The translations under genes were made by a program, and so were the position numbers. The notes below the pieces were generated by a model. The model made no database searches. It was not told the origin of the DNA and saw nothing but the letters and a program-made list of their open reading frames with translations. DNA of 64,000 bases, from contig JAZDOT010000010.1 in the NCBI GenBank assembly GCA_043798355.1, positions 62,001-126,000 of the forward strand, in the 5' to 3' direction. Source of the DNA: JAZDOT01 sp043798355 (GTDB lineage: Bacteria > Patescibacteriota > Gracilibacteria > Peribacterales > Peribacteraceae). The first letter of the stretch is position 1; every line of letters starts with the position of its first letter. Below, piece after piece: positions 39,692 to 47,655 of the stretch.

Positions 39692-40615
39692 ATGACTATT
39701 CCTCAAAAACTGCAGACGCTACAGCGGCTTTCCGGCCTGAGCCAAACCGAGCTCGCAACAAAGCTCGGCGTCACCTTCGTGGCATTCAACCGGTGGATGA
39801 ACGGCAAGGCTGTACCACGAAAGAAAGCGCAGGAACGCATTGATGCTCTGTACCGGGAGTACACGGGTCTGAAGGTCATTCCTGAGAAAGAGCTCGATGC
39901 AAAGAAGGGTATCGTTCTCCTCAAATCAAAGGGTGGCATAAACGTGCTCAATACCATCCTTGAGAATACGGATATTCGTGACCAGTTCGTTCTCACTCTG
40001 ACCTACACCAGCAACTCCATCGAAGGAAGCACGCTCACAGAAGCGGAAACGGCAGTGGTGCTTTTCCAGAACGCAGCTCTGCCGGAAAAAACTCTGATGG
40101 AACAACTGGAAGCCAAAAATCATCAAACGGCGCTCTTGCATCTCTTCGATCATCTCCATACACGCAAGCCTGTTGATGAGCATCTCTTGCTTAAGCTGCA
40201 CGGGATGCTGATGAACGGTATTCGACCCGATGCCGGTTCTTATCGTCACCACGGCGTGCGCATCGTCGGTGCCGACCTTCCGACAGCGAATTATCTGAAA
40301 GTGCCTTCCCTCATGGGGGAACTTTCCAAAGATTTTATTGTCTCCCGCGGGGATATCATCACTGATACTGCGGATGTCCATGCCCGTTTCGAGCAGATTC
40401 ACCCTTTCTCAGATGGAAACGGCAGGATCGGACGGCTTTTACTGCATGCCATGTTGCTCGGGAAGAATCTTCCGCCGGCTGTGATCCGACCGGAGCGCAA
40501 GCGTCTGTATTATTCCTTTCTGAATATCGCTCAGAAAAAAGACGATACGAGCCTGCTCCAGGATTTCTTTTGTGATGCCATTCTTGATGGATGGGATATC
40601 GTCGACAGGAGATGA
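39692..40615 (+). CDS. Fic AMP-transferase with N-terminal HTH
   Basis: 307 residues. XRE-like helix-turn-helix (8-45: RLSGLSQTELATKLGVTFVA), then a Fic domain: inhibitory motif S107-NSI-E111-G112 (class II, on the same chain) and catalytic HPFSDGNGRIGR (237-248). Fic enzymes AMPylate target proteins; the internal Glu keeps this one restrained. The upstream AAACT-6 nt-AGTTT palindrome (39666-39681) may be its own operator. Its 3' end overlaps the opposite gene at 40439. Confidence 0.9.
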   Translation: MTIPQKLQTLQRLSGLSQTELATKLGVTFVAFNRWMNGKAVPRKKAQERIDALYREYTGLKVIPEKELDAKKGIVLLKSKGGINVLNTILENTDIRDQFVLTLTYTSNSIEGSTLTEAETAVVLFQNAALPEKTLMEQLEAKNHQTALLHLFDHLHTRKPVDEHLLLKLHGMLMNGIRPDAGSYRHHGVRIVGADLPTANYLKVPSLMGELSKDFIVSRGDIITDTADVHARFEQIHPFSDGNGRIGRLLLHAMLLGKNLPPAVIRPERKRLYYSFLNIAQKKDDTSLLQDFFCDAILDGWDIVDRR

Positions 40616-41137
40616 GGGTGCAGGCACGGACAGATCGCGCTGTCCTATGCCAGAAAACAAATCGGACTTCAACTTACGAGAATTCGTACAGGGATGATAG
40701 GTAAACGGAGGACCATAGCTGAGGGCAAGACGAGAACCTGATCCCAAGTTCAGAGTGGTTGTGTGCACATGGAAAAACCTCAAATGCAGCTTCAGCGAAA
40801 AAAGACTCAGTATTTCGCTCTCGAATGATTCTGAGGAATAGCCAGAGGGAGAGGCAGTCAAAATGAGCTTCTCATCCTTGGTGTATTTCAATCTGTCCCC
40901 TTCAGCCAAGGTAACGCGCAGAGTGTACGTATGGAGGGTATGGATGTAGCTGTTCTTGTGCATGTTGCCCCACGCGCTAATTAGACCATCTTCGTATTGC
41001 AGCATCCCACCGACTGAGCACTCAGAAACAATTTCATGCTGCTCAATGTATCGCTTGCCTTCAGATATGCTCTTCGTTCGCTCCATTTCTCGAATCCAGA
41101 GCATCCGATCATCGGTATTCCTGTCTTTGATTACCAT
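40439..41137 (-). CDS. hypothetical protein coupled to a 59-residue gene
   Basis: 232 residues, no recognised family; mixed alpha/beta with a C-terminal basic stretch. Its ATG overlaps the stop of the preceding 59-codon gene (ATGGTAA), a sign of translational coupling. The last roughly 55 residues run antisense to the end of the Fic gene, so the natural C-terminus may be shorter or the two modules were joined by insertion. Confidence 0.5.
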   Translation of the reverse strand: MVIKDRNTDDRMLWIREMERTKSISEGKRYIEQHEIVSECSVGGMLQYEDGLISAWGNMHKNSYIHTLHTYTLRVTLAEGDRLKYTKDEKLILTASPSGYSSESFESEILSLFSLKLHLRFFHVHTTTLNLGSGSRLALSYGPPFTYHPCTNSRKLKSDLFSGIGQRDLSVPAPSSPVDDIPSIKNGITKEILEQARIVFFLSDIQKGIIQTLALRSDHSRRKILPEQHGMQ

Positions 41138-41311
41138 GCAGCCATTTTACCCGTGCGGCGGATAAACCACACGAAGACTGCTGACTCTCGGATGCTCTTT
41201 GGGGGACTGATAGATGCCAGCGCGCTTCTCCATTTCGATGCGCCGAGCGATGTTCCCGAGAATCCTGAAATACTCGCGATAGGCCGCGAGCTGTTTTTCT
41301 GTGAAGTGCAT
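41132..41311 (-). CDS. 59-residue protein, possible antitoxin
   Basis: Starts MHFTEKQLAAYREYFRILGN, helical and charged, ends TGKMAAW. Six-base overlap with the downstream 232-codon gene and 35 bp after the pentapeptide-repeat gene. Size and coupling fit an antitoxin-first toxin-antitoxin pair, but no family match is claimed. Confidence 0.55.
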
Positions 41312-41346
41312 AGACCTGCACTATATCGGACTTCCGAATTCAGAAT

Positions 41347-42384
41347 CTATCGCTCTTCAAACCAATATCTTGCCAGTACAGTGATAAGCAAGGCCGTGAA
41401 ACACAATCCAAAAAACGTTTCAATCAGATACCACACCTGCAACACTGGCGAGAGCGTGTTCAGCAATTCTGTACGTATGCCGATTGTCAGAAATGCGCCC
41501 GCTCCAAACAACAATCCTTGGAGTGAACCAAAGACCGCGACAAAAGGAATCGAGAGCAACAGAAAGCCGAATATCATCAGGAGGAATGTGCTCTGCGGTC
41601 GCACACCATAGCCTGCAACTGCTTCGAGGAAATACCCTCCCACCTTCTCCATCCCTCTGCGGTTGTGACGAGTTACCGCCTGCTTTTCCAAGAAGAAGAA
41701 CTGTCGGGATTGCTTGGTTACACGGCCTTCAAGAAACCCTTCCTTGATCCCCTTGTATACCTCCGCAAGATCGGTTTTCACCTGCTTGTACCCTTGGCTC
41801 TCGGGGAACCAATGACTGATCGGCGAAAAGTGTCTGAATTGTGTACTCTCATCGAACTTACAATCATGGAAAGTAGGCTGCTGGAAAAAACAATTTTCAA
41901 ATGTGGCACCGGATAGTTCAGAATTACTGAACGCAAAATGCTCGACGAAATCGCAGTCGATAAATTGAACGTCCTCCAATGATGCGCCAAACAATCCCAT
42001 ATAGGCGAAACCGCAATCAATGAATTTACATCTCCTGAAAATCGTATAAGCAAAATCACAGTTTGGGAAAGCGGCGCCGCGCAGAGTGCAGTCCTGAATC
42101 ACGCCATACGAGAAATTGATGGCCTCAAAATTGTCACCACGAGGAAACTTGATATCCAAGTTTCCGATCCACATACCGCGCAAATCCCACTGGTTTTCCA
42201 TCGTTGGAAGATTCCCGCTCTGAAAATCGTATTGCAGAAAATCCTCGCCACCTCCTTCCTTGATTTTTTCAATGATTGCCAGACGATCCTTGGCTCCTTG
42301 TTTCGTACCGTGTTGCCACCTATCGAACAAACGATCTTTCTCTTTCTGGCTATATTGCGGCAGAAGATGAAGGGGTGTGAACAC
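41347..42384 (-). CDS. pentapeptide-repeat protein with C-terminal ion-channel-like domain
   Basis: 345 residues. Pentapeptide-type repeats at about 65-180 (FEAINFSYGVIQDCTLRGAA..., A(D/N)LXX-like rungs forming a right-handed helix), then an amphipathic linker. Then come two transmembrane helices (about 268-290 and 315-340) with a re-entrant loop LTIGIRTEL between them, like two-TM potassium channels. Channel fusions of this sort occur as membrane effectors in defence loci; here that role is inference. Confidence 0.8.
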   Translation of the reverse strand: MFTPLHLLPQYSQKEKDRLFDRWQHGTKQGAKDRLAIIEKIKEGGGEDFLQYDFQSGNLPTMENQWDLRGMWIGNLDIKFPRGDNFEAINFSYGVIQDCTLRGAAFPNCDFAYTIFRRCKFIDCGFAYMGLFGASLEDVQFIDCDFVEHFAFSNSELSGATFENCFFQQPTFHDCKFDESTQFRHFSPISHWFPESQGYKQVKTDLAEVYKGIKEGFLEGRVTKQSRQFFFLEKQAVTRHNRRGMEKVGGYFLEAVAGYGVRPQSTFLLMIFGFLLLSIPFVAVFGSLQGLLFGAGAFLTIGIRTELLNTLSPVLQVWYLIETFFGLCFTALLITVLARYWFEER

Positions 42385-42534
42385 GAAAGTATCATAGCTG
42401 GATCATCAGGAACTCAAGAAATCAGTTGTGGCGTTGAGACGATAGCTGGAGGAGGAAGGTAATACCCTTCCAGCCATAGCACCTTCCTAAGTGGCTAGGA
42501 ATGGCTAGGATTTGATGGTGCATCGTGGAATGAT

Positions 42535-43458
42535 ATGCGCATGTCCCTCTTCTCCCTCTCCGGTCGCTTCAGTCGCCTGAAGGAAGCCCCCTTCACGCAG
42601 GAGCGGGAGATGCAACGGCTGGTGGAGGGAGAGCTGCCAGAACTTTTCGGCCTCCAATTCGTCACGAGCGAATTTGCGCCACACAATCACCTCCGCATTG
42701 ATACGCTGGCGTATGATCCCGAGCAGAAGAGTTTTGTGATCATCGAATACAAGAATGGCGGGAGCTGGTCGGTCGTGGATCAGGGTTTCTCGTACCTTTC
42801 GCTCCTCCTCAACAACAAGGCGGATTTCGTTCTCAAGTTCCAGAAATGCGGCGGGAAGAACTGCGACATTGCTGACATCAACTGGGAAGCATCGCGAGTG
42901 ATCTTCATCGCTCCATCATTCAACGTCTACCAGACGGAAGCTGTCGGCTTCCAGAACATGCCTTTCGAGCTATGGGAGATTCGACGGTACGAGAAGGGCA
43001 TCCTCGCACTGAATCAGCTACAAACAACAGCGCGAGCGGAGCTGCCGCAGATGAACCTCTCGAAAGAAGCGAAGCAAGTACGGTGCGAAGTGAAGAGCTA
43101 CACCGTAGATAATCATTTCAAGGAAGGCTGGGGCGACGGCCGCGCTATCTTCGATGCGCTCCTGCCTCAACTGATGAAATTGCATCCGAGTTTCGCATTG
43201 CATACAACCAAGAGTCACATCAGCCTGAAGATCGGATGGAGAGTCGTGTGTTACCTCCACGCGCAGAAACATGGCCTTGTGATCGATATCGCACGTTCAC
43301 GACCAAGGGACTTCAAAGACCCCGAGAAGCGAGTGAAGTACATACAGAAAAGCATGGAGCATTGGGGTCAGCACGTGTCAAAATTTATCCTCCGGTCAGA
43401 GGACGATGTCCCCTACGCCCTGATGCTGGCAAAGCAGGTGGTGAAGAAATACGTATAG
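42535..43458 (+). CDS. PD-(D/E)xK nuclease-like protein with C-terminal DUF5655-like domain
   Basis: 307 residues. N-terminal nuclease fold: LPELFGLQFVTSEF, LRIDTLAYD (Asp56), VIIEYKN (Glu71, Lys73), then GFSYLSLLL. This is the NucS/DUF5655-associated pattern. The C-terminal 100 residues (PQLMKLHPSFALHTTKSHIS) resemble DUF5655. Two bases separate it from an HNH gene, so the pair is one operon. Likely DNA-cleaving defence module or standalone repair pair. An ATG at 42541 is an alternative start. Confidence 0.8.
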   Translation: MRMSLFSLSGRFSRLKEAPFTQEREMQRLVEGELPELFGLQFVTSEFAPHNHLRIDTLAYDPEQKSFVIIEYKNGGSWSVVDQGFSYLSLLLNNKADFVLKFQKCGGKNCDIADINWEASRVIFIAPSFNVYQTEAVGFQNMPFELWEIRRYEKGILALNQLQTTARAELPQMNLSKEAKQVRCEVKSYTVDNHFKEGWGDGRAIFDALLPQLMKLHPSFALHTTKSHISLKIGWRVVCYLHAQKHGLVIDIARSRPRDFKDPEKRVKYIQKSMEHWGQHVSKFILRSEDDVPYALMLAKQVVKKYV

Positions 43459-43460
43459 CC

Positions 43461-43916
43461 ATGAACTTTGAACACCATGCAGATCGGGTATTCTTCGCCT
43501 CTCTTCTCTGCGAGGGCGACGTTGCGCTGTTGGCTGAACTGTACGGTCAACTCTTTGACTTCCGTCCTCCCGCCGTAAAACGTGCAGAGTTCAACCGTCT
43601 CCGGCCACGGCTCCTTGCCGATCTCATCAGACAATTTGGCCGCGTGTGCATGTTGCAGTACCCATCTCTCTGCCAAGGTGGTGCCATTCTGCAAGTTGAT
43701 CACTTCATTCCGCTCTCATCCAACGTGCTCAACAAGATGATCCGCCAACTACCTTCGGAGACAGGGAAGAAAGTGCAGACACAAAGTTTCGGCTCGAACA
43801 ACCCAGCAAATCTGCTACTCGCTTGTCCTCGGTGCAATGCGTTCAAGAAACACCGGATGCCGACCAGAGAACTCATGACGACAGTGAATGCGATCAAAAC
43901 GGAGAGAAAGACTTGA
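43461..43916 (+). CDS. HNH endonuclease
   Basis: 151 residues. ILQVDHFIPLS (Asp80-His81), then NNPANLLLACPRCNAFKKHR with the central Asn, CxxC and final His131: a complete beta-beta-alpha metal finger. The N-terminal half is helical with no named domain. Start at the ATG two bases after the PD-(D/E)xK stop. Confidence 0.87.
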   Translation: MNFEHHADRVFFASLLCEGDVALLAELYGQLFDFRPPAVKRAEFNRLRPRLLADLIRQFGRVCMLQYPSLCQGGAILQVDHFIPLSSNVLNKMIRQLPSETGKKVQTQSFGSNNPANLLLACPRCNAFKKHRMPTRELMTTVNAIKTERKT

Positions 43917-43941
43917 CCCGTTCTGCAGCCATGACACACGA

Positions 43942-44616
43942 TTACCAACGATGCCAATCGCGAGAGGCGTTGGGATATCGCCAGAAATTCTGATATTCAA
44001 TTCTCCGAAAGTCCGAAGAAGGTGTCTGCTTGGTGTGCAATGACACCGGAAAGAGAAAGCCGGCTCCAATGAGAAAGAGGCCGATAGCAAATACAACAAA
44101 ATACAGCTTCCTTCCGAGAGACCACGGAGTCTGTTGAGCCATTGCGAACGAACCTACATTTGAATTTTCAGTGAACTGATTCTTCGCTGTCATGAGTTCT
44201 TTCTCTTTCTCCTCTGTCTGGTGATCGACTAATTCATGGTATTTGTCCAGCAGTTTTGAAAGTTCGGCGTGCAGTTTTTCCGCTTTCTTCCATGCGAAAT
44301 CCCGATTGATATGATGCTGCTCATCTTGGATGAAAAAATTCCAAAGTGCATTCAGGATGAGCACGGCCATACCGATCACTGTGATCAGGTTATCAATGCT
44401 TAATTCAGGATTCAGTGCAATCACGGCGCCGACGATTCCAAAAGCAAGAATGTTCATCTTACTGTGCTCCTCATCAATAATGCGCCGTTCTCCCTCATGC
44501 AGTTCACGATACTTTTGAAGATTCCTATCGGTCTCTTCTTTGACACGAGTGATAATCGCGTAATGTTCATCGATGGTGCGCGTTAGTGCCATAACGAAAG
44601 TAGAATACACGATCAT
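43942..44616 (-). CDS. three-TM membrane protein with coiled coil, unknown
   Basis: 224 residues. N-terminal coiled coil (about 15-50), two membrane segments (about 55-95), a second charged helix region with KEKELMTAKNQ, and a third membrane segment (KLYFVVFAIGLFLIGAGFLF). The layout resembles small membrane sensors or effectors, but I recognise no family. Convergent with the HNH gene. Confidence 0.68.
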   Translation of the reverse strand: MIVYSTFVMALTRTIDEHYAIITRVKEETDRNLQKYRELHEGERRIIDEEHSKMNILAFGIVGAVIALNPELSIDNLITVIGMAVLILNALWNFFIQDEQHHINRDFAWKKAEKLHAELSKLLDKYHELVDHQTEEKEKELMTAKNQFTENSNVGSFAMAQQTPWSLGRKLYFVVFAIGLFLIGAGFLFPVSLHTKQTPSSDFRRIEYQNFWRYPNASRDWHRW

Positions 44617-44668
44617 TCCCTGCGAGGCTGTCCGACTCCTGTTAATGGCTGTTCCCGTCGGAAGGCGG

Positions 44669-45616
44669 TTATTGTTCGTCTCCTTTCAGGCGACGATACT
44701 CCTCCATGCTCATGGAGCAGGAATCGCCCAACGTACCATCGGCCCCTACATGTTCAGGATTGAACACTGTCACTACTTTCCCACTGATAATCTCAACAGA
44801 ATTCTTGGAACCACGATCGAAGACGAAGAGTTGGCCGTCCTTCAGAATGACAAGCAGGCCGGCTCGTGAAACGCCGCCTTCGCTTTGAGGGGGTGGCGGC
44901 AAACGAGAAGGAACCGAAACGCCACGAACGCCGTTCACTTGAACACCGAACAGTTCGGATTTGCGAAGGTTTCTCCCGAGTATTGCTGCCTCACCGTCTC
45001 GAAGACGAATATTTCGATTTCCCAATGCAATCGTTACAACCCCATCGGCAGCCGCAGGGGAGACTTGATAGGACACACCGCTGTTCATGATGGTATGGCT
45101 CTCCGACGTTTCGAGGGCAAATCGCTCTGTAGGATCGAGTGTTTTATTCACTGCGTTCTTGCCGAAAGGATAGGCAACACGCGTCATGAGCAGCGCATCC
45201 TCACGGAAGAACGGTCGCTGCTGGAGACCACGAAGCAGACTCACTGCACGCTCAAGGGCAGGCGGCGGAGCATTGGGAGGAACCAGTGCATGGTCTCCAC
45301 GATACTGTTCGAGAAGAGCATCCGCGCTTTCATCGAAATCCAGTCGGCGGTCTTCCCGCAAACGATGGAGCAAATCCACGAGCAGGAGATATTCCTGGTA
45401 CGAGAGGCTGGAAATTACTTGCGCAAGTTCTCGAACCTTTTGCTGAACAGCTTCCAGATGTCTTCCACCTTCGTGATCTCCTGAACGGAGAAGATCCCTT
45501 ATGCTTCCGAGTGACTGTTCCGAGACACTCTCAGCTTCATCCCGTATTGATCGTGGAAGTTCTGCTGGTACCCTGCTGCATTCTGAAGGAGAGCCAATGG
45601 AAGAGCTTTGCGCCAT
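44669..45616 (-). CDS. FHA-like domain protein, unknown
   Basis: 315 residues. A helical N-terminal half (1-150, SLGSIRDLLRSGDHEGGRHL...), then a beta-sandwich at about 195-300: VVTIALGNRNIRLRDGEAAI, LGRN, VSRAGLLVILKDGQLFVFDR, GSKNSVEI. This follows the FHA order (LGR, SRxHA, NGT) with AGL in place of HA. It may bind a phosphothreonine partner. The start at 45616 is preceded closely by an AT-rich -10-like box. Confidence 0.68.
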   Translation of the reverse strand: MAQSSSIGSPSECSRVPAELPRSIRDEAESVSEQSLGSIRDLLRSGDHEGGRHLEAVQQKVRELAQVISSLSYQEYLLLVDLLHRLREDRRLDFDESADALLEQYRGDHALVPPNAPPPALERAVSLLRGLQQRPFFREDALLMTRVAYPFGKNAVNKTLDPTERFALETSESHTIMNSGVSYQVSPAAADGVVTIALGNRNIRLRDGEAAILGRNLRKSELFGVQVNGVRGVSVPSRLPPPPQSEGGVSRAGLLVILKDGQLFVFDRGSKNSVEIISGKVVTVFNPEHVGADGTLGDSCSMSMEEYRRLKGDEQ

Positions 45617-45887
45617 TATGTATATAATAACATAAAATGTACTATTTAAGCAAATCGCCGCCTTAAAAATGGACTGGCTGCACCAGATCAGGAATGCTCG
45701 GAACATCGTCGCCGGAGGACACGTAAAAGTTTCGGATTGCCTCTACGATGGGCTGCCATCCGGCTTCGTGTGGCTCACTTCGTTCGCCACACTACGCCGT
45801 GATTTTCCAAGAGAAATGCTCACTGGAACGAGTAGGATGGCAGGGGTGGGAAGCCGCGGCGGAGCGCAGCGAAGACGGGCCGTGGGG

Positions 45888-45988
45888 CTGCCACTACGTG
45901 CACATGACCGTTCTGCCTATACGCTACAAATTCTTCATTCCATCCAGGTTCGACTCCCCGTTGGGTCGATCCCAAGTCCGTGGTGCCT
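45888..45988 (+). repeat. island direct repeat, copy B
   Basis: Closely similar to copy A, same orientation. The 45617-46027 gap contains nothing else I can support. Confidence 0.9.
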
Positions 45989-46027
45989 TGGGGTACAACT
46001 TTGTCTCAAGTCCAGAGCTGGACCAGA

Positions 46028-46528
46028 TCATATTAACCTTTTCAGCATGTCGATATTTCTATCTCCATAGCCGTATTTCTCATAGAAGGCATGAGCATCG
46101 ACGTTCGGTGCGAAACATGCGACACGGGCAAACTTGCATCCTTCCTGGAGGAAATACTCTTCCATGACCTTCATGAGTTCAGAGCCAAGACCGGATCCTC
46201 GCGACTTCTCCGAAACGATTAACTCCAGAATGGATCCTTCTTTCATGGGATAGGATTCGAGCATATCCGCATCAGACGGATCAGGGATACAGCCGATGAT
46301 GCAGCCGGAAATTTCTCCATCTGTCTCTGCCACAAAGATTGCACCGTGCTCTTCCTGCACCTTCTTCAACGTCTTCTTCACATACGCCTCTGCATCAAAA
46401 TCACTTCCGCTCTTCTGGCGATGATAGTGATCCAACGAAGCGATATGTTCCTGAAGCTGCACGATGAGACGTATCAGGTTCTCATGGTCTTCCTGCCTGT
46501 AGGGTCGAATCATCTTCATCTTCTTCAT
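46028..46528 (-). CDS. GNAT-family N-acetyltransferase
   Basis: 166 residues: IRPYRQEDHENLIRLIVQLQ, GAIFVAETDGEISGCIIG, acetyl-CoA loop EKSRGSGLGSELM, and ending FYEKYGYGD. Transfers acetyl from acetyl-CoA to an unknown amine. A TTTGCTT - 5 nt - AAGCAAA palindrome (46541-46559) just upstream could be an operator shared with the divergent small gene. It lies between repeat copies B and C with a Fic gene. Confidence 0.9.
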   Translation of the reverse strand: MKKMKMIRPYRQEDHENLIRLIVQLQEHIASLDHYHRQKSGSDFDAEAYVKKTLKKVQEEHGAIFVAETDGEISGCIIGCIPDPSDADMLESYPMKEGSILELIVSEKSRGSGLGSELMKVMEEYFLQEGCKFARVACFAPNVDAHAFYEKYGYGDRNIDMLKRLI

Positions 46529-46540
46529 AATAAGCCTCTA

Positions 46541-46559
46541 TTTGCTTTCTGTAAGCAAA
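46541..46559. promoter_or_regulatory. TTTGCTT/AAGCAAA palindrome in divergent promoter region
   Basis: 7-bp perfect arms between the GNAT gene and the 46598 gene. Confidence 0.6.
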
Positions 46560-46597
46560 ATAGAGCATATAGCCGATTATTATGCTATAATGTAGAC

Positions 46598-46774
46598 GTG
46601 ACCTTCGGCACAGGAATCCCTCTCCGGCAGCACTCCCCCTCTCTCCGCAGTAACAAAGAACGGGCGGTGCGCATCGTCGATGCTGCGGAGCGCAACAGCG
46701 TCATCGAAGGCCTCCCACGCTTCGGGAAACAGCGGCGTGCGCAGATGATCCGGAAACTCACGAAGGCTTCGTAG
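46598..46774 (+). CDS. 58-residue putative Fic antitoxin (VbhA/FicA-like)
   Basis: GTG start set by TG-n-TATAAT (46586-46591) 6 nt upstream. Sequence contains VDAAERNSVIEGLPRFGKQ; VbhA/FicA antitoxins carry (S/T)xxxE(G/N) in a similar helix, here N-SVI-E-G. Its 3' end overlaps the convergent Fic gene by 17 bp, whereas known antitoxins precede Fic in the same operon. Assignment is tentative. Confidence 0.55.
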   Translation: MTFGTGIPLRQHSPSLRSNKERAVRIVDAAERNSVIEGLPRFGKQRRAQMIRKLTKAS

Positions 46775-47411
46775 CATTGGTAAGAGCCTCGTGAATGACT
46801 GCCTCCATGAGAAGGTAATCCTGTTTTATCAGAGCAGCTTTCGCAGCGGCAATGTATCGTTTCTTCCCGGTGGGAGTCATGTTGTACCGGAGAATCGGTC
46901 TCTTCGTCTGTGCGGAGAGAAGATCGGTGAGGAGTTTGATCGAACGAGCATTGCCTTCCCGGAACGGATGAATCGCGAGAAATTCGCCTTGGATATGCGC
47001 GAGAGCCTTACAGAAAGCGTCATCATTCTCTTGGATGCTCGAGGCTGGGTACTTCCTGAGGACATCCCGTTCATACTCTTTCATCGCCTGATCAAGATAA
47101 TCCGGCGGAGGCCATGTCACCCCTGGCTTGCTGATGACAACCGTTCGGAAGCGTCCGGCCCAATCGTAGAGGTCGCCGAAAATGGAGTGATGGATATGCT
47201 TGAGCAGGGCATTGCTCATGGGAGTGTCGGATCGCACTTCTCCCAATAGTGCTTGATAGGCGTGCACGAGTGCATCTTCTTCTGCTTTTTGTAGTTCCTT
47301 GAGGACGATGATGCCATTCAAGTTTCTCATGACTCTTCGCCCCGTATCCATGTATGCATTCTCTGATCCACCGACGGAGTAGCGCGATGTGCCCAGGTGA
47401 TCATTAGTCAT
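46758..47411 (-). CDS. Fic-domain protein
   Basis: 217 residues with SIFGDLYDWAGRFRTV and the catalytic motif HPFREGNARSIK (148-159). The usual GNGR reads GNAR. No N- or C-terminal inhibitory helix is seen in this chain, consistent with a class I Fic that needs a separate antitoxin. Probably AMPylates or otherwise NMPylates a target. Confidence 0.9.
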   Translation of the reverse strand: MTNDHLGTSRYSVGGSENAYMDTGRRVMRNLNGIIVLKELQKAEEDALVHAYQALLGEVRSDTPMSNALLKHIHHSIFGDLYDWAGRFRTVVISKPGVTWPPPDYLDQAMKEYERDVLRKYPASSIQENDDAFCKALAHIQGEFLAIHPFREGNARSIKLLTDLLSAQTKRPILRYNMTPTGKKRYIAAAKAALIKQDYLLMEAVIHEALTNATKPS

Positions 47412-47509
47412 GTCAACATCGTACCAAAGATGCGTACTGCAAGCTCAAAAATGGCTTACTTGTCAGGCGACAAACTTCACAATATATCCAGGTTCGATTG
47501 TAATCGCCC

Positions 47510-47611
47510 CTGCCACCCTGCGCATGTGACCGTTCTGCCTATATGCTACAAATTCTGCATTCTATCCAGGTTCGACTCCCTCTTGGGTCAGGCTGGTGTC
47601 CGTGGTGCCCT
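47510..47611 (+). repeat. island direct repeat, copy C
   Basis: Nearly identical to copy A. An extra ATCCAGGTTCGATT fragment precedes it at about 47487-47500. Confidence 0.92.
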
Positions 47612-47655
47612 CCCGCAATAAATTGCACCTATACAGGTGCAATTCCCGATGATAA

